Shown one piece after another: positions 8,611 to 10,969 of a stretch of DNA of 10,969 nucleotides. Source of the DNA: an uncultured Lysobacterales bacterium (GTDB lineage Bacteria > Pseudomonadota > Gammaproteobacteria > Xanthomonadales > Xanthomonadaceae). Position numbers and translations under genes: made by a program. Location of the stretch: positions 1-10,969 of the forward strand of contig CAMPJI010000076.1 in NCBI GenBank assembly GCA_946886865.1, read 5' to 3'. How positions within the stretch are numbered: position 1 is the first letter of the stretch; every line of letters starts with the position of its first letter. The notes under the pieces were generated by a model. The model was given only the letters and a program-made list of their open reading frames with translations. It ran no database searches and had not been told where the DNA came from.

Positions 8611-10969
8611 TCATGCGGACCCTTGCGCCACCTCGTTACTCGGCATCGCATAGCGGTGCTCGCCGGCGCCGCTGCCGGCAGCATCCACCGCGTCGAGGAA
8701 GTCGTGGCCCCAGCGCTCGACGTCGTAGCGGGTGACGATGTCCATCAACTGGCGCTGGCGGCCGTCGGCCTCGTCGGCGGGCATGGCCAGGGCCTGCGAC
8801 AGCCCGGCCATCAGGTCGGCCGGGTCGTGCGGGTTGGTCAACACCGCGCCCTTGAGTTCGGCGGCGGCGCCGGCGAATTCCGACAGCACCAGCACGCCGG
8901 CGGTCCCGGCCATGCCGTGCGCGGCGACGTACTCCTTGGCGACCAGGTTGAGGCCGTCACGCAGCGGCGTGATCCACATGACGTCGGCGGCGGCGTAGTG
9001 CGCCAGCACCTGTTCGAACGGCAGGCCGCGCGCGAAGAACCGCACCGGCGACCAGCCCAGGTCGGAGTAGCGGCCGTTGATGCGGCCCACCGCCTGCTCG
9101 ATCTGCGTCTGCAGCTGGCGGTAGATGGTCATTTCCTTGGCCGCCGGCACGCACACCATCAGCAGCGTGACTTCGCCACGCAGTTCCGGCTGGTGCTCCA
9201 GCAGCCGCTCGAACGCCAGCAGCTTCTCCAGCGTGCCCTTGGTGTAGTCCAGCCGTTCGATCGACAACACGAGTTTGCGGCCGGCGAACTCCTCGCGGAT
9301 CTTGTGCATCCGGTCCTGCACGTCCGGCTGTGTCAGTCCGTCGCGGATGCGCGCCAGGTCGGTGCCCACCGGGTGTGCGCCCAGGCCGATCTCGCGGTCG
9401 CCCACGCGGATGCGCGTGGTCACGGTGTCCAGCCCGACCGCGCAGCCGTAGGTCAGGAAGCGTGGCGCGCAGCTCTCACGTGTCAGCGTCTCCACCGGCA
9501 TCGCGCCACGCACGACGTCGACGAAGTTCTCGACCTGCCGCGGGATGTGGAAGCCGACGTAATCGCACTGCAGCAGGCTGCCCAGGATCTCGCGCCGCCA
9601 CGGCACCACGTTGAACACGTCCGCCGACGGGAAGTAGGTGTGGTGGAAGAAGGCGATCTTCACGTCCGGGCGCATCTCGCGCAGGTACGCCGGCACCATC
9701 CACAGGTTGTAGTCGTGCAGCCAGACCGTGGCGCCCTCGGCGGCCTCGGCGGCGGTGGTCTCGGCGAACTTGCGGTTGACCTTCAGGAAGGTCTTCCAGT
9801 CCTCCTCGCGGAACCGGGCGCGCTCCCAGAAGGTATGCAGCATCGGCCAGAAGGCCTCCTTCGAGAACCGCTTGTAGAACGAGTCCACCTCCGGCTTCGA
9901 CAGCTTCACCCGTGCCGCCGTCAGGTTGGGATAGCGCGCCTCGTCGACCGGGGTGCGGACTTCGAACTCGCCCAGTTTCGGCTCATCGATGCTCCAGGCC
10001 ACCCACGAGCCCTTGCGGCCGCTGCCGAAGAAGCCCAGCAGGCTGGGGATGATGCCGTTGGGTGAAGTCGGGCGCCGGCGCTTGCGCGTGCCGTCTTCCA
10101 CGTATTCCTCGTACGGCAGGCGGTGGTAGACCATCACCAGCTCGGACTTGCCGACATCGCGCGACTTGGGCGCGCGCCGGTGCGGATCGTCCGCCGCCAG
10201 CAGGTCGAAATGATCGATGGCCTCCAGGATGCCGCCGCAGCCGGGCGCCTTGGCATGCAGCACGTTGGCCAGCTGCTGCGTGGCCTGCACCAGCGCGGGT
10301 TCGGAGCGCCCGACCGCCACGCCTTGGAAGCCCGCCGTGAACATCGACAGGTCGTTGAGCGTGTCGCCGGCGACGAGCACGCAGGCGTGCGGGACGTCGA
10401 GATGGTCGGCGAGTGCCGCCAGCGTGCGGCCCTTGTCGGTATCCGGCGGCAGGATGTCGAGGTAGCGGTCAGCCGAGTACAGCACCGAGCACTTCAGCGC
10501 ACGGGCGGCGGATTCGACTTCGCTGCGGATGGCGTCCAGCGCGTCGGGCTCGCAGAAGTACGAGCAGCGCCGCTCCTGCGGCACGTCCTGCCGCACCAGC
10601 CCCGGGAAGCCGCCGATGGCGTCGGCCACCGCGTGCTCGCCGGGCCAGCGGGCGTCGATCTCCGCCTGCAGCGGCTGCACCGGCTGCAGCGTCAGCCCGT
10701 CGACGACGGTCGCGCCGACGTCGCAGATGACGAAGTCCGGGCGCGGCAGGATCGGGTCCGACAGCAGCGGCATCACGTGCTCCAGCCCGCGCCCGGTGAC
10801 GAACACCAGACTGATTTCGGGGTGGCGGTCCACCAGGCGGTAGAGCTTCTGCCGGTGCTCGGCGTCGCCGGCGAGGAACGTGCCGTCCAGATCGGTGGCC
10901 AGCATCAGGCGGGGCGCGGCATGGCTGCCGGCGTCGCGTGCGGCAGTGGCGTTCCCGGCGGTGTCGGAG
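8611..10969 (-). CDS. ggpPS: Bifunctional glucosylglycerol-phosphate phosphatase/synthase (HAD-GT20 fusion); start probably beyond window
   Basis: This enzyme makes the compatible solute glucosylglycerol: the GT20 domain joins ADP-glucose and glycerol 3-phosphate, and the HAD domain removes the phosphate. Numbered from the first in-window ATG (10905), the HAD domain spans 1-235 with DLDGT (D5, D7), VTGR (36-39), K158 and GDTLND (180-185). The GT20 domain (about 255-740) has VMVYHRLPYEE, RPTSPNGIIPSLLGFF (278-293), HDYN (397-400), ERLDYTKG (R551, K556) and LRDGLNLVAKEY (D650, E658). The HDYNLW and SPNGIIP variants fit GgpS rather than OtsA. The phosphatase-first fusion is the kind described for GgpPS of Stenotrophomonas rhizophila. 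The frame stays open from 10906 to the window end as an Ala-rich stretch with no ATG, GTG or TTG. The ATG at 10905 lies within the first HAD strand and lacks a ribosome-binding site, so the real start is probably outside. It ends at TGA 8613-8611. Confidence 0.9.
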   Translation of the reverse strand, partial: SDTAGNATAARDAGSHAAPRLMLATDLDGTFLAGDAEHRQKLYRLVDRHPEISLVFVTGRGLEHVMPLLSDPILPRPDFVICDVGATVVDGLTLQPVQPLQAEIDARWPGEHAVADAIGGFPGLVRQDVPQERRCSYFCEPDALDAIRSEVESAARALKCSVLYSADRYLDILPPDTDKGRTLAALADHLDVPHACVLVAGDTLNDLSMFTAGFQGVAVGRSEPALVQATQQLANVLHAKAPGCGGILEAIDHFDLLAADDPHRRAPKSRDVGKSELVMVYHRLPYEEYVEDGTRKRRRPTSPNGIIPSLLGFFGSGRKGSWVAWSIDEPKLGEFEVRTPVDEARYPNLTAARVKLSKPEVDSFYKRFSKEAFWPMLHTFWERARFREEDWKTFLKVNRKFAETTAAEAAEGATVWLHDYNLWMVPAYLREMRPDVKIAFFHHTYFPSADVFNVVPWRREILGSLLQCDYVGFHIPRQVENFVDVVRGAMPVETLTRESCAPRFLTYGCAVGLDTVTTRIRVGDREIGLGAHPVGTDLARIRDGLTQPDVQDRMHKIREEFAGRKLVLSIERLDYTKGTLEKLLAFERLLEHQPELRGEVTLLMVCVPAAKEMTIYRQLQTQIEQAVGRINGRYSDLGWSPVRFFARGLPFEQVLAHYAAADVMWITPLRDGLNLVAKEYVAAHGMAGTAGVLVLSEFAGAAAELKGAVLTNPHDPADLMAGLSQALAMPADEADGRQRQLMDIVTRYDVERWGHDFLDAVDAAGSGAGEHRYAMPSNEVAQGSA

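Noticed and set aside
8566..10065. A 499-codon plus-strand frame opposite ggpPS
   Set aside because: Antisense shadow of a gene with intact HAD and GT20 motifs; no recognisable domain of its own.

Overview
The window is very GC-rich and gene-dense, with strong third-position GC. Several features point to the Xanthomonadaceae/Lysobacteraceae (Lysobacter, Luteimonas or Stenotrophomonas type): GTAG-headed REP-like palindromes, a fused phosphatase/glucosylglycerol-phosphate synthase of the Stenotrophomonas kind, and a YbaL/YheS gene set typical of gammaproteobacteria. The assignment rests on family knowledge, not on a search.

Layout. 1-1400 (+): the C-terminal half of the ClpB disaggregase, cut by the window start. 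1401-1639: a convergent intergenic region with a 12-bp stem-loop and two inverted pairs of short palindromic repeats. 1640-3319 (-): a YbaL-type CPA2 antiporter with a C-terminal Rossmann (RCK/KTN) domain. 3320-3418: a short divergent promoter region. 3419-5416 (+): a YheS-type ABC-F ATPase carrying an in-frame palindromic element of about 113 bp inside its second ABC domain. 5481-6692 (+): a second CPA2 antiporter, without an RCK domain. 6795-8342 (+): a sodium:solute symporter of the SGLT type. 8343-8610: a second convergent intergenic region with the same two repeat families in a nested order, plus a probable terminator for the gene on the minus strand. 8611-10969 (-): a HAD phosphatase fused to a GT20 glucosylglycerol-phosphate synthase (GgpPS); its frame is open to the window end, so the true start probably lies outside.

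Together the genes read as a chromosomal housekeeping and stress neighbourhood: protein disaggregation (ClpB), ribosome-associated ABC-F activity (YheS), monovalent cation/proton exchange (two CPA2 proteins), Na+-coupled solute uptake (SSF) and compatible-solute synthesis (GgpPS). Only the yheS-antiporter-symporter run is colinear enough to be a possible operon; a shared stress role for the rest is inference. I see no phage, transposase, CRISPR, tRNA or rRNA. The most unusual feature is the coding palindrome inside yheS, followed by the two differently ordered REP clusters, which occupy both convergent gene junctions.
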